Positions 42,686 to 51,510 of a stretch of 64,000 bases of DNA are shown here, piece by piece; position 1 is the first letter of the stretch, and the number at the start of each line of letters is the position of its first letter. The notes below the pieces were generated by a model. That model saw nothing but the letters and a program-made list of their open reading frames with translations, ran no database searches and was not told where the DNA came from. A program made the translations under genes and the position numbers. Source of the DNA: Halalkalibacter alkaliphilus (GTDB lineage Bacteria > Bacillota > Bacilli > Bacillales > Bacillaceae_D); the NCBI RefSeq assembly GCF_023555415.1, contig NZ_JAKRYL010000014.1, forward strand, positions 84,416 to 148,415, given 5' to 3'.

Positions 42686-44362
42686 TTATACATTCTCATT
42701 TTTTACAATATAGTCAGCAGTTCGCATAGCTACGGCTACGGTCGTTAGTGTAGGATTCGCCCCTCCCATAAAAGGTAAGATACTGTTATCAGCTACAAAC
42801 AGATTTAATATACCGTGAACTTGACCAAAATCATTTGTAACAGATGTAGCTGGCTCATCCCCCATCCGGCAAGTGCCCGCAGCATGATAATCGATACCCG
42901 GCGGAAGCAGACATGGATTCGTTTCGATATTTAATTGCATGCTATCAATCACTTTAAACAGATCATCCGACAGCTGTTGAATAATGGCTAGATCTTGTTC
43001 GCTATAAGAAAAATGAACATTCAGTTTTGGAACCCCATACCAATCCAAGTTAGCCGCATCAAGGATGACACGGTTATCACGCTTAGGCTCAACAATTCCG
43101 AATCCCAAAAGGCTAATTTCTAGTTCTTTCATCAAGGGCTTCGTTTCATAGGAATAAAATTCATAAGGATGAGGTCCTGTAACTGCTATTTGGTATGGCC
43201 GCTTATCAGTACTAGGAAGCAGAATATTTACGATCCCTAATACCTCTTCAAATTCCTCACGTAAGACAAGGGTAGAAGAAGAAATAAAAGAATGGCTAAT
43301 TAAATATTTACCGATCGCCTCTCCGGGAATGCCAGAATGAAGCAATAGGCGAGGCGTTTCAAACGTACTAGCAGAAACCACCACGATTTTACCGTGAATT
43401 GTATATGATTTTCGCTCCGGGGTCATCACCTGTACTCCAGTTACTTTGTTATGTTCATGTAAAAGCTTCACCACATTTGCTTTAACAGCAAAATCAACCC
43501 CATTCCAGTTAAGTGCCCAAGCCATAAATTCGAGGGAACTAAAAAAGACATTTGAATGTATTTGTCCATAATAGCTAGAGTTTAAGTCAAACGTTCGAGG
43601 AATGTTTGTTGCATCATGATAACCGCTCTCCCTCAATCTTTTTAAGAGAGTTTCTTGAAGGTTAGAACCATTCGTGTATGCTGTAGTGACCTTCATGACT
43701 TGTTCAGCAATGTTGTAGTATTCAATGAGATCATCAATTGTAAGCGGCCATCCTTTAAAATCACTACTATGAAAACGGGGACTCATGCCTCCCCAAAGCA
43801 ACGTTTGGCCTCCTAAACCGAAAAGTTGTTTGGCTCCTGGAAATTCAGGCCATTCCTTTTCTCGTCTAATGTTGAATGCGGGGTTTCGCAGAAATTTTCC
43901 TGCAGTTTTAGCAGTTGGTAAATTAGCTACATGAGTCGGTACGAGTAAATCACCTTTCTCTAAAACAGCAATTCGTTTCCCTTGATTTCGCCACTGTTCA
44001 CTTAATCTCCAAAGTGTAGCTCCTCCACCTGCTCCGCTTCCAACGATAATCACATCGTAGTTTGTTTGTTCCATTTCTTCTAAAGAAGTCAGAGGGAACC
44101 AGTAATCTGAAAAATTTATTTCTGGACTAGGAGGACAATCTTCATAAGTTGGAACAATTTCTTCATTGTCATTTGTCATTTGACGGTTTTTCTTGACTGT
44201 TATCTGTTTAGGAGGTGAGGGGATTTTTACTTTTTGACCGGAAATATCTTTATCTGGATGAGGGAGATGTGGATTATGGAGAATAAGTTTATTCAAATCA
44301 ATGTTATGATAACGGGCCAGGTTTCGTAATCTTTCTCCCTTTTTAGCAATTATTATCTTCAG
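42686..44362 (-). CDS. GMC oxidoreductase with N-terminal LysM domain, copy 2
   Basis: 558 residues if a CTG start at 44362 is used, the same length and N-terminus (KIIIAKKGERLRNLARYHN) as copy 1, which uses TTG. LysM at 1-50, FAD motif VDV...IIVGSGAGGGATLWRL near 104-122, LFGLGGQTLLWGGMSPRFHS, and the catalytic IDYHAAGTCRMG and GGANPTLTTVAVAM. The upstream ATG at 44377 overlaps the RBS (GAGGGTG) and has none of its own; a GTG at 44371 lies inside it. A sigma-E-like promoter sits about 35 nt upstream. Confidence 0.83.
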   Translation of the reverse strand: MKIIIAKKGERLRNLARYHNIDLNKLILHNPHLPHPDKDISGQKVKIPSPPKQITVKKNRQMTNDNEEIVPTYEDCPPSPEINFSDYWFPLTSLEEMEQTNYDVIIVGSGAGGGATLWRLSEQWRNQGKRIAVLEKGDLLVPTHVANLPTAKTAGKFLRNPAFNIRREKEWPEFPGAKQLFGLGGQTLLWGGMSPRFHSSDFKGWPLTIDDLIEYYNIAEQVMKVTTAYTNGSNLQETLLKRLRESGYHDATNIPRTFDLNSSYYGQIHSNVFFSSLEFMAWALNWNGVDFAVKANVVKLLHEHNKVTGVQVMTPERKSYTIHGKIVVVSASTFETPRLLLHSGIPGEAIGKYLISHSFISSSTLVLREEFEEVLGIVNILLPSTDKRPYQIAVTGPHPYEFYSYETKPLMKELEISLLGFGIVEPKRDNRVILDAANLDWYGVPKLNVHFSYSEQDLAIIQQLSDDLFKVIDSMQLNIETNPCLLPPGIDYHAAGTCRMGDEPATSVTNDFGQVHGILNLFVADNSILPFMGGANPTLTTVAVAMRTADYIVKNENV

Positions 44363-44395
44363 TGCGATCACCCTCATTCGTTAAATATTTATGTA

Positions 44396-44424
44396 AGTAT
44401 ATGGTGATAACACGGTTAATTTGA
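44396..44424 (-). promoter_or_regulatory. Sigma-E-like promoter of LysM-GMC copy 2
   Basis: On the minus strand TCAAATT (44418-44424), 14 nt and CATATACT (44396-44403). Compared with the sigma-E patterns KMATATT and CATACAHT each element has one mismatch, at the usual spacing. Confidence 0.5.
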
Positions 44425-44561
44425 CAATTATTTCATCTCGTATGACGTGGTCTAAGGCGAGAGTATCTAAACACACATTCTTGGAAAAGACAGTTCATTT
44501 TTTTAACACCCTTCTATCTTAATTGACATATAGTATGATGATAGGAAAGGAAGGTTATATC

Positions 44562-44822
44562 ATGCTGAATAATCCTTTCAATGGCTTAAACGGAAGAGAA
44601 CGGGAACTATTAATAATGGCTTTAATATTGAAGAAAAAATTAAGCTTCCATAATGTGGTTTTAGAGCATGACGGGACCTACTATGTTGGTTTAAGGGGAA
44701 GAATTAATATTCAAGAAAATCCAAATAAAAATGTAAATGATCTAGCTGCTTTTATAGATAGTCATCCTGATTTAACGTTATCAGATGTTATGGAAGTAAT
44801 AAAACGGAAAACAAGGGAGTGA
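44562..44822 (+). CDS. Hypothetical 86-residue protein
   Basis: Soluble small protein with GLNGRERELLIMALILKKKL, HDGTYYVGLRGRINIQE and a C-terminal helix VNDLAAFIDSHPDLTLSDVM. No family recognised. AAAGGAAGG precedes the ATG at 44562; the frame extends to 44523 without RBS. It forms a small operon with the 46-residue membrane peptide 4 nt downstream. The pair lies inside the duplicated GMC-ThuA cassette, so it may be an insertion. Confidence 0.6.
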   Translation: MLNNPFNGLNGRERELLIMALILKKKLSFHNVVLEHDGTYYVGLRGRINIQENPNKNVNDLAAFIDSHPDLTLSDVMEVIKRKTRE

Positions 44823-44826
44823 GTTT

Positions 44827-44967
44827 ATGGATTTTACAGCTACAGAGGAGAATTTTACTTTAGCTATAGTGGCTATCCTATTTTTCATTTTATTATTTGG
44901 AGAGACCGCTAATAACAATGATGAACCTGAGGATAACGATGTTGTGATCCCACCAATATCATTTTAG
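44827..44967 (+). CDS. 46-residue membrane peptide
   Basis: Short head MDFTATEENF, one membrane segment TLAIVAILFFILLFG, then an acidic tail NNNDEPEDNDVV and IPPISF. AAGGGAG lies 8 nt before the ATG, which follows the stop of the 86-residue gene by 4 nt, so the two are co-expressed. Function unknown; the layout is reminiscent of small spore or stress membrane peptides. Confidence 0.65.
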   Translation: MDFTATEENFTLAIVAILFFILLFGETANNNDEPEDNDVVIPPISF

Positions 44968-44986
44968 TACCCCGATAACTTTATTC

Positions 44987-45083
44987 ATACCTATGTAGCT
45001 AAAGGTGGAATAAAAAGCAGCTGACCATAATTGCGCTGGAAGCAACGGTTGGTTAGAAAGGATATAATACCTATGTAGTTAAA
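44987..45083. repeat. 17-bp direct repeat pair
   Basis: ATACCTATGTAGCTAAA (44987-45003) and ATACCTATGTAGTTAAA (45067-45083) differ at one base and lie 80 bp apart, in the debris zone between the small operon and the ThuA remnant. It may be a duplication scar. Confidence 0.5.
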
Positions 45084-45173
45084 ATCTTTCCGCACTACGG
45101 AGTAAGTGTAGGAAGGATTTTTTCATTTTTAAGGGCAATGTCTTCTAACTCGGTTAGACGACATTGCTCTTAT
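45083..45173. terminator. Two adjacent hairpins
   Basis: ATCTTTCC...GGAAGGAT with a T-run (about 45084-45125) is a likely terminator. It is followed by a longer hairpin, GGGCAATGTC..CTAAC and GTTAG..GACATTGCTC (45134-45169), with no T-run. Confidence 0.6.
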
Positions 45174-45315
45174 GGAAGGGCAAGATTGTGGGTCGTTGAT
45201 CCTGCCCATCCGATAACAAAAGGCATAAATAAATACGTTGAATTTGAAGAAGTAATGTACGGAGAATTCTTTTGATGTTCCTGTACCTGAAATAGGTGGT
45301 TCCAAGGTGGTAAAG
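45171..45315 (+). pseudogene. Remnant of a second ThuA-like gene
   Basis: About 145 bp align closely with 42242-42411 of the intact ThuA-like gene. Translation gives [20 protein letters not shown] and then EEVMYGEFF before a stop, against [20 protein letters not shown] in the intact copy. It has lost two codons, gained one T that shifts the frame after GEFF, and lacks about 20 bases before TGGTTCCAAGGTGG. Its position behind LysM-GMC copy 2 matches that of the intact gene behind copy 1. Confidence 0.88.
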
Positions 45316-46230
45316 TTAATACGTTTTTTCTAACACTCGTATCATATTAAAAAGCATATCATTTACGGGTGTTGGAATCTGATGTTCTTTACCTAATCTA
45401 CAAACGGTACCTGATAAATATTCCACCTCCGTTTTTCGGCCGGCCTCTACATCTTGCAGCATGGACGTCTTTCCTTCAGGTGATAACCCTTCTTTTAAGA
45501 TATTATCAAACTTAAGAAAGTCACTTTCGGTTAAGTTGATCCCTTTCGCTTTAGCTAATTCCATCACTTCTATCATCGCTGACTTCATAAAAGTATGAGC
45601 TTCAGGTATTTCTTGAAAGACTTTGTACGGCGCCTTCAATACGGCCGAAGTTTGATTGATTCCTACATTTATCATAAACTTCCACCACATTGTATGAAGC
45701 ATATCTTCTGGAATCTCATAAGGAATACTTGCTCGATCGAACAATTGCTTCACTTTTTTTACATTTGAAGACAAAGTCAGGTTATTGTTTTCACCAAAAC
45801 ATATTCTGCCAATATTTGAAAAGGTAACCGACGTTCCTTCACGTATGGCATCAATCGCGACACACATAGCAGGAAGAACCGGGTTATTTGGATAGATACT
45901 TTCTAATATTTCTTCGCTCGTAATACCATTCATAAGTGACATGATGATGGTGTCTGGTCCAATATGATGTCGTAAATCCTTTATGGCTTGATCGAGTCCG
46001 TCATATTTGACAGCAATTAATACAAGGTCAGCTGGTTCTACGACCACTTCTGGTTGTATGTATTGAAAGTCATAGCGCATTCCATTAATTGAAATCCCTT
46101 CGTCTTGATATCGCTTTATTCGTTCCTTACTTGCTATGACTTTTATATTTTCAGGTGCCATATCATGCAATTTACTAGCATAGGCAGCACCAATTCCTCC
46201 GAGTCCAATTAGTGATATATTCGAAATCAT
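45316..46230 (-). CDS. 2-dehydropantoate 2-reductase family protein
   Basis: 304 residues. NADP-binding GLGGIGAAYASKL at the N-terminus, VLIAVKYDGLDQAIKDL, TIIMSLMNGITSEEIL and the C-terminal catalytic Lys in MWWKFMINVGINQTSAVL match the ApbA/PanE family, which reduces ketopantoate or other 2-oxo acids. Because it lies beside the 2-oxoacid:ferredoxin oxidoreductase and aromatic genes, a role outside pantothenate synthesis is possible. AGGAGG lies 7 nt before the ATG at 46230. Confidence 0.88.
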   Translation of the reverse strand: MISNISLIGLGGIGAAYASKLHDMAPENIKVIASKERIKRYQDEGISINGMRYDFQYIQPEVVVEPADLVLIAVKYDGLDQAIKDLRHHIGPDTIIMSLMNGITSEEILESIYPNNPVLPAMCVAIDAIREGTSVTFSNIGRICFGENNNLTLSSNVKKVKQLFDRASIPYEIPEDMLHTMWWKFMINVGINQTSAVLKAPYKVFQEIPEAHTFMKSAMIEVMELAKAKGINLTESDFLKFDNILKEGLSPEGKTSMLQDVEAGRKTEVEYLSGTVCRLGKEHQIPTPVNDMLFNMIRVLEKTY

Positions 46231-46370
46231 TTGAATTCCTCCTATTAACAAGTACTTAAAGGTTTACATTTAGCTTTTTTATATCTACTATACACCGACA
46301 AATATTCTGAATCTATAAGAAATAAGCCTTCTTAAATTAAATATTAGAATAATTAGAATAATTAGCGTTT

Positions 46371-46406
46371 GTTACGTATAAAAGAACAGTGGTCTTGTAT
46401 AGTAAC
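46371..46406. promoter_or_regulatory. IclR-type operator candidate 1
   Basis: GTTACGTATAAAAGAAC and GGTCTTGTATAGTAAC are imperfect inverted halves around AGT. The site lies between the divergent panE-like gene and the ferredoxin operon. It belongs to a set of six similar sites in this island. Confidence 0.55.
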
Positions 46407-46439
46407 TAATGCTACTTTATGATGGGTACAAATAAATAA

Positions 46440-46727
<288 letters not shown>

Positions 46728-46744
46728 ATAGAAAAGTAACTTAT

Positions 46745-46758
46745 TGAAAACGCTTTAT
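46745..46758 (+). promoter_or_regulatory. cre-like site before korA
   Basis: TGAAAACGCTTTAT differs from TGNAANCGNTNNCA only at the last two positions. It lies between the ferredoxin gene and korA. Confidence 0.35.
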
Positions 46759-46793
46759 ATCGAATGAGAAAACCTTTAGAGGGAGTGAAACAT

Positions 46794-48557
46794 ATGAGAG
46801 AGCAATTATCATGGAAAGTAGGAGGGCAACAAGGAGAGGGGATTGAAAGTACTGGTGAAATTTTTGCAACAGCCCTAAATCGCCTTGGGTATAATTTGTA
46901 TGGCTACCGTCATTTCTCTTCACGAATCAAAGGTGGTCATACAAATAATAAAATTAGAGTTAGTACAAAACCACTTAATTCAATTTCAGATGATTTAAAC
47001 ATTCTCGTCGCTTTTGATCAAGAAACAATTGATGTAAACTTTCATGAATTGAAGGAAGAGGGTTTGATTTTAGCTGATGCTAAGTTCAATCCAACTATAC
47101 CTGATGGATGCAAGGCAAACTTGTGTATTGTACCATTTACAGAAATAGCCTCCGAGTTAGGAACTTCTTTAATGAAAAATATGGTTGCAGTAGGGGCAAC
47201 GAGTACGATTTTAAATCTTTCTCCTGAAACGTTCAGAGTTGTTGTAGAGGATATCTTTATGAAGAAAGGAGAAAAAATCGTAGAGAATAATATGAAAGCA
47301 ATTTATGCAGGAGCCGATTATTTAAAAAATGATCCTAATATTGAAAACTCTGGTCTTACTTTAGCTCAAGCAGATGGAAAACAGAGAATGTTTATGATTG
47401 GAAATGATGCAATTGGAATGGGAGCTGTAGCAGCTGGGAGTCGGTTCATGGCTGCCTATCCTATTACACCAGCGTCGGAAATTATGGAGTATATGATTGC
47501 AAAACTTCCGGAACTTGGCGGAGCAGTCATTCAAACTGAGGATGAGATTGCGGCATGCACGATGGCAATTGGAGCAAATTATGCAGGTGTCCGTTCATTC
47601 ACAGCCTCTGCAGGCCCTGGTTTGTCATTAATGGCAGAAGCAATTGGCTTATCAGGTATGACCGAAACTCCTCTTGTTGTTATAGATACACAACGCGGAG
47701 GACCTAGCACGGGATTGCCTACAAAACAAGAGCAATCTGATCTTATGGCTATGATTTATAGCACTCATGGAGACATCCCTAAAATTGTTATGGCACCAAG
47801 TACAGTAGAGGAGGCATTTTATGACACCGTTGAAGCGTTTAACTATGCGGAAGAGTATCAATGTCCTGTCATTATAGTGACTGATTTAGCTCTTTCACTT
47901 GGAAAGCAAACAGTTGAACCACTAGATTTTTCAAAGGTTGAAATTCGACGTGGAACGTTAGATATAAATGCTCAATTGCCTGAACGGGTGGATGGTGCTT
48001 ATTATAAACGTTATGAACTAACGGATAGTGGTGTATCGAGTCGCGTGATCCCAGGAATGAAAAATGGAATTCATCACGTAACCGGGGTGGAACATGATGA
48101 AACAGGTAAACCATCTGAAAGTCCGGTAAACAGAAAGAATCAAATGGATAAACGACTGAGAAAGCTTTCTGATTTATGTAATCGCTTTACCAATCCCGTT
48201 CACGTTCATGCAGATCATGAGGAAGCTGATTTATTAATTGTTGGGGTGAATTCGACACGAGGGACAATTGAAGAAGCGCTGCCTAGACTTGAAGCGGATG
48301 GAATTAAAGTCAATCACGCTCAAATCCGCCTGCTGCATCCATTTCCTGTTGATTCATTAAAGCCGCTTATGGCTAAGGCAAAAAAAGTCGTAGTTGTGGA
48401 GAATAATGCGACAGCACAATTAGCAAATATTATAAAAATGAATGTTGGTGGTAGTAACATCGAAAGCGTTCTTAAGTATGATGGAAACCCATTTTTGCCA
48501 ACGGAAATTCATGAATTATGTTCTACACTTATTCAAAAAAGCAAGGAGTTGGCATAA
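46794..48557 (+). CDS. korA: 2-oxoacid:ferredoxin oxidoreductase, fused gamma-alpha subunit
   Basis: 587 residues. An N-terminal gamma domain (about 1-185; WKVGGQQGEGIESTGEIFA, GYRHFSSRIKGGHTN) is fused to the alpha domain (about 200-587; MAAYPITPASEIMEYM, QTEDEIAACTMAIGANYAG, GPGLSLMAEA, TQRGGPSTGLPTKQEQSDL). The enzyme oxidatively decarboxylates a 2-oxo acid to acyl-CoA and reduces ferredoxin. The ATG at 46794 follows AGGGAGTG. Which 2-oxo acid is used is not visible; 2-oxoglutarate is the common guess. Confidence 0.93.
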   Translation: MREQLSWKVGGQQGEGIESTGEIFATALNRLGYNLYGYRHFSSRIKGGHTNNKIRVSTKPLNSISDDLNILVAFDQETIDVNFHELKEEGLILADAKFNPTIPDGCKANLCIVPFTEIASELGTSLMKNMVAVGATSTILNLSPETFRVVVEDIFMKKGEKIVENNMKAIYAGADYLKNDPNIENSGLTLAQADGKQRMFMIGNDAIGMGAVAAGSRFMAAYPITPASEIMEYMIAKLPELGGAVIQTEDEIAACTMAIGANYAGVRSFTASAGPGLSLMAEAIGLSGMTETPLVVIDTQRGGPSTGLPTKQEQSDLMAMIYSTHGDIPKIVMAPSTVEEAFYDTVEAFNYAEEYQCPVIIVTDLALSLGKQTVEPLDFSKVEIRRGTLDINAQLPERVDGAYYKRYELTDSGVSSRVIPGMKNGIHHVTGVEHDETGKPSESPVNRKNQMDKRLRKLSDLCNRFTNPVHVHADHEEADLLIVGVNSTRGTIEEALPRLEADGIKVNHAQIRLLHPFPVDSLKPLMAKAKKVVVVENNATAQLANIIKMNVGGSNIESVLKYDGNPFLPTEIHELCSTLIQKSKELA

Positions 48558-48558
48558 A

Positions 48559-49425
48559 ATGGCTACATTTAAAGACTTTCGTAATAAAGTGAAGCCGAAC
48601 TGGTGCCCTGGATGTGGAGATTTTTCTGTTCAAGCTGCAATACAGCGTGCTGCTGCAAATGTTGGAGTTGAACCAGATAATCTTGCTATTATATCAGGTA
48701 TAGGCTGTTCTGGTCGTATTTCAGGTTATATTAATTCCTATGGTTTGCATGGAATTCATGGGCGTGCGCTGCCAATCGCTCAAGGAGTAAAGATGGCAAA
48801 TAAGGATTTGACTGTGATCGCATCTGGTGGAGATGGAGATGGGTTTGCAATCGGAATGGGACATACGGTTCATGCAATCAGGAGGAACATTGACATTACC
48901 TATATCGTCATGGATAACCAAATTTATGGGTTAACAAAAGGGCAAACGTCACCACGAAGTGATGTGGGTTTTAAAACAAAAAGTACTCCAACAGGATCTG
49001 TAGAATCTTCATTAAATGTGATGGAAATGGCATTAACAGCTGGTGCAACATTTGTAGCACAAAGTTTCTCTAGTGACTTGAAGGAATTAACAGCGTTAAT
49101 TGAGAAAGGGATTGAACACAAAGGATTCTCACTTATTAATGTATTTAGTCCTTGTGTCACGTTTAATAAAGTTAATACGTACGATTGGTTTAAGACGAAT
49201 ATTACAAAATTAGCAGATGTTCAAGACTATAATGAAGAAAATCGGATGCAGGCAATGCAAACATTAATGGAACATAACGGTCTTGTTACAGGTTTAATCT
49301 ATCAAAACAAACAACAACCTTCGTATCAAGAAATGCTTACTGGTTATTCAGAAAAACCACTTGCACATGAAAGCTTGCAGTTAGATGAAGAACAGTTTAA
49401 TAAGATGATGTTAGAGTATATGTAA
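48559..49425 (+). CDS. korB: 2-oxoacid:ferredoxin oxidoreductase, beta subunit
   Basis: 288 residues. WCPGCGDFSVQAA (CxxC), GIGCSGR and FSPCVTFN supply four Cys for a [4Fe-4S] cluster; GGDGDGFAIGMGHTVHAIRR and MDNQIYGLTKGQTSP form the thiamine diphosphate and Mg site. It completes the enzyme with the gamma-alpha subunit. The ATG is 1 nt after the korA stop, with AAGGAG upstream. Confidence 0.95.
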   Translation: MATFKDFRNKVKPNWCPGCGDFSVQAAIQRAAANVGVEPDNLAIISGIGCSGRISGYINSYGLHGIHGRALPIAQGVKMANKDLTVIASGGDGDGFAIGMGHTVHAIRRNIDITYIVMDNQIYGLTKGQTSPRSDVGFKTKSTPTGSVESSLNVMEMALTAGATFVAQSFSSDLKELTALIEKGIEHKGFSLINVFSPCVTFNKVNTYDWFKTNITKLADVQDYNEENRMQAMQTLMEHNGLVTGLIYQNKQQPSYQEMLTGYSEKPLAHESLQLDEEQFNKMMLEYM

Positions 49426-49430
49426 CGACA

Positions 49431-49477
49431 AAACTAGAGAGCCCCTAAGTCATTCGACTTAGGGGCTCTCTAGTTTC
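49431..49477 (+). terminator. Terminator of fer-korAB
   Basis: Arms 49431-49451 and 49456-49476 are perfect 21-nt complements (ACTAGAGAGCCCCTAAGTC inside) with the loop ATTC. A very stable hairpin, 6 nt after the korB stop. Confidence 0.88.
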
Positions 49478-49597
49478 AAACAAATTATGACAAACCTAAT
49501 AACTGAAAGGAGTTAAAAGGTAGAAAAAAGAAGTATAAAGGGAGATCATTTTTAGTTTTTATCAAATAGTTCCTTTATTTCAAAAAAAAATTATTTT

Positions 49598-49636
49598 GTT
49601 GTGTATAAAAGAACAGACCAGTTGTTCTGTTTTTTT
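49598..49636 (+). promoter_or_regulatory. IclR-type operator candidate 2 and TRAP upstream region
   Basis: GTGTATAAAAGAAC and GTTCTGTTTTTTT around AGACCAGTT. It lies about 190 nt before the TRAP genes. In the whole stretch 49478-49819 there is no gene; besides this site only the cre-like box at 49753 stands out. Confidence 0.5.
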
Positions 49637-49752
49637 AAGATATATACAATAAAACTAACAACATGTAGAACTTTCAAAAATTTAATTAAGTAGTAAAGTA
49701 TACCGTGAAAATTTATTTTATCATAAAAAGGAGGGAGTTTATAAAATAGATT

Positions 49753-49766
49753 TGTAAGCGGTTAAA
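49753..49766 (+). promoter_or_regulatory. cre-like site before the TRAP operon
   Basis: TGTAAGCGGTTAAA matches TGNAANCGNTNNCA except for one position (C to A). It lies 54 nt upstream of the dctP-type start. Confidence 0.5.
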
Positions 49767-49819
49767 TGGGGAGTTACTTAATTATTTTTTATAAAAAACT
49801 AATTTGGGGGTAGATTTTT

Positions 49820-50911
49820 ATGAAAAGGTTTACAAAGAGATTCTCTTTTTTTAGTTTAATGATCGCATTCTTGCTATTAATTTCAGCATGTGGTTCTAGT
49901 GATAGTTCAACTGACTCAACTAATGATGCGGATAGTTCAGATTCAGAAACTAGTCAGACAGGTGAATCGGTTACATTTAGTATGGGACATATGAACTCTA
50001 CAGAGCATGTTCAAGATTCAATGGCAATGAGACCATTTGGTGAAGAGGTAGCTGAGGCAACGGATGGTCGCGTTAACTTTCAAATCTACCCTGGTGGAGC
50101 ATTAGGAACACCAGCTGAAACATATGACAATATCGTAACAGGTATTATGGATTCCGGTTGGGGATTACAAGGATACAATGCAGGGAAATTTGAAGTACAC
50201 TCAGTTATGTTATTACCGTTCTTAGCGGATGGAGATGGAGCAAAGTTAAGTGTCATTGCTCAAAAACTATATGATCAATTTCCTGAAATTCAAGCAGAAT
50301 ATGATGATGTAAAATTAATGTGGGTTCATGCAGCAGACCCTTACGCAATTGTTACTTCTGGTAAACAAGTAACTAGTTTAGAAGATTTACGTGGTCTTAG
50401 ATTAAGAACTCCGTCAGTTGAGGGAGGTAAGATGATCGAATCATGGGGAGCAACTCCAGTATCTATGCCTGCTCCAGAAATTTATGATTCTATGCAGCGT
50501 GGGGTTATTGACGGAGGGATTTTACCGGTAGCAGCTTTAGCAGATTTCAATTTATTTGATGTTGTAGATTATGTAACGATTGGTAACTTTAGTACTGGTT
50601 TATTCTACACAGCGATGAATAAGAATAGTTGGGACCGTATACCTTCTGATGACCAAACGATTATTGAAGAATTAATGGGTGAACCAATGGCTCGTACGGC
50701 AGGAGAAGCGTTTGATGCTCAAGAAGAAAAAGCAAGAGCTAAGGCAGAGGAAGAAGGTATTGAATTCTTTGAGTTAGACGATGCAGAACTTGATAGATTC
50801 AAAGAAGCTGCGCAAGTAGTAACAGATGAGTGGCTTGCAAACATGGAATCTAAAGGAATCGACGGTCAAGCGATCTTAGATGAAGCTTTACGTTTAATGG
50901 AAGAAAATTAA
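49820..50911 (+). CDS. TRAP transporter substrate-binding lipoprotein (DctP family)
   Basis: 363 residues. A lipoprotein signal ends in LISAC, then a Ser/Asp/Thr linker and the DctP domain: FSMGHMNSTEHVQDSMAMRP, GRVNFQIYPGGALGTPAETYD, the conserved Arg segment LRGLRLRTPSVEGG and GVIDGGILP. In Gram-positive bacteria it is lipid-anchored outside and delivers an organic acid to the DctQM pair. The Arg usually binds the carboxylate, so an aromatic or dicarboxylic acid is likely. GGGGG precedes the ATG. Confidence 0.94.
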   Translation: MKRFTKRFSFFSLMIAFLLLISACGSSDSSTDSTNDADSSDSETSQTGESVTFSMGHMNSTEHVQDSMAMRPFGEEVAEATDGRVNFQIYPGGALGTPAETYDNIVTGIMDSGWGLQGYNAGKFEVHSVMLLPFLADGDGAKLSVIAQKLYDQFPEIQAEYDDVKLMWVHAADPYAIVTSGKQVTSLEDLRGLRLRTPSVEGGKMIESWGATPVSMPAPEIYDSMQRGVIDGGILPVAALADFNLFDVVDYVTIGNFSTGLFYTAMNKNSWDRIPSDDQTIIEELMGEPMARTAGEAFDAQEEKARAKAEEEGIEFFELDDAELDRFKEAAQVVTDEWLANMESKGIDGQAILDEALRLMEEN

Positions 50912-50940
50912 TAGCAAGCTATTCCTACTGAGGTGATTTT

Positions 50941-51510
50941 ATGAGCTCGAACGCAAAGGAAGTTCAAAAGGAAATGTTGGGATCTGAGGATCCCAACCAA
51001 TCCTCTTTGCAAGAACAAACGACGAAATTTGAGAAATTTGTTCATTCTCTTAATAATGCTACACATCGAGTGTCGATGCTCGTCCTCTTTCTAATGATGT
51101 TTCTTACTACGGGAGATGTTATTGGACGGTATTTTTTTTACAAACCAATAACAGGTACGTATGAATTAACTGGTTTGGCAATGGTCATTGTTATTTTCTT
51201 AAGTTTGGGAAGGACTCAATTAAAGAAAGAGCACATTTCCATTGATTTCTTAACTAGCAAATTACCTGTGAAAATTCGTGAATCAATTAATGTTGTTACG
51301 TCTGTTATTATGCTTGCTTTACTAGGTACAACATCATGGCAGTTATTTGCCTATGCTCAAAGATTTGGAGCACAGACAAGTGGAGATTTAGGGATTCCAA
51401 TGAAGTTCTTTGCTATTTTAGCTGCTATTGGGGTTTTGTTTTACGCTCTAACAATCGTACTCAATATCTGGCAATCTATTCGTAAGGTGGTGCAAAAGAA
51501 TGAGTCCTGA
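50941..51510 (+). CDS. TRAP transporter small permease (DctQ family)
   Basis: 189 residues, four membrane helices after a cytoplasmic tail of about 40 residues. The DctQ core is MFLTTGDVIGRYFF, then GTYELTGLAMVIVIFLSLG and HISIDFLTSKLP. It joins the large permease in an Na+-driven uptake system. Starts 29 nt after the binding protein gene; overlaps the next gene by 11 nt. Confidence 0.93.
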   Translation: MSSNAKEVQKEMLGSEDPNQSSLQEQTTKFEKFVHSLNNATHRVSMLVLFLMMFLTTGDVIGRYFFYKPITGTYELTGLAMVIVIFLSLGRTQLKKEHISIDFLTSKLPVKIRESINVVTSVIMLALLGTTSWQLFAYAQRFGAQTSGDLGIPMKFFAILAAIGVLFYALTIVLNIWQSIRKVVQKNES

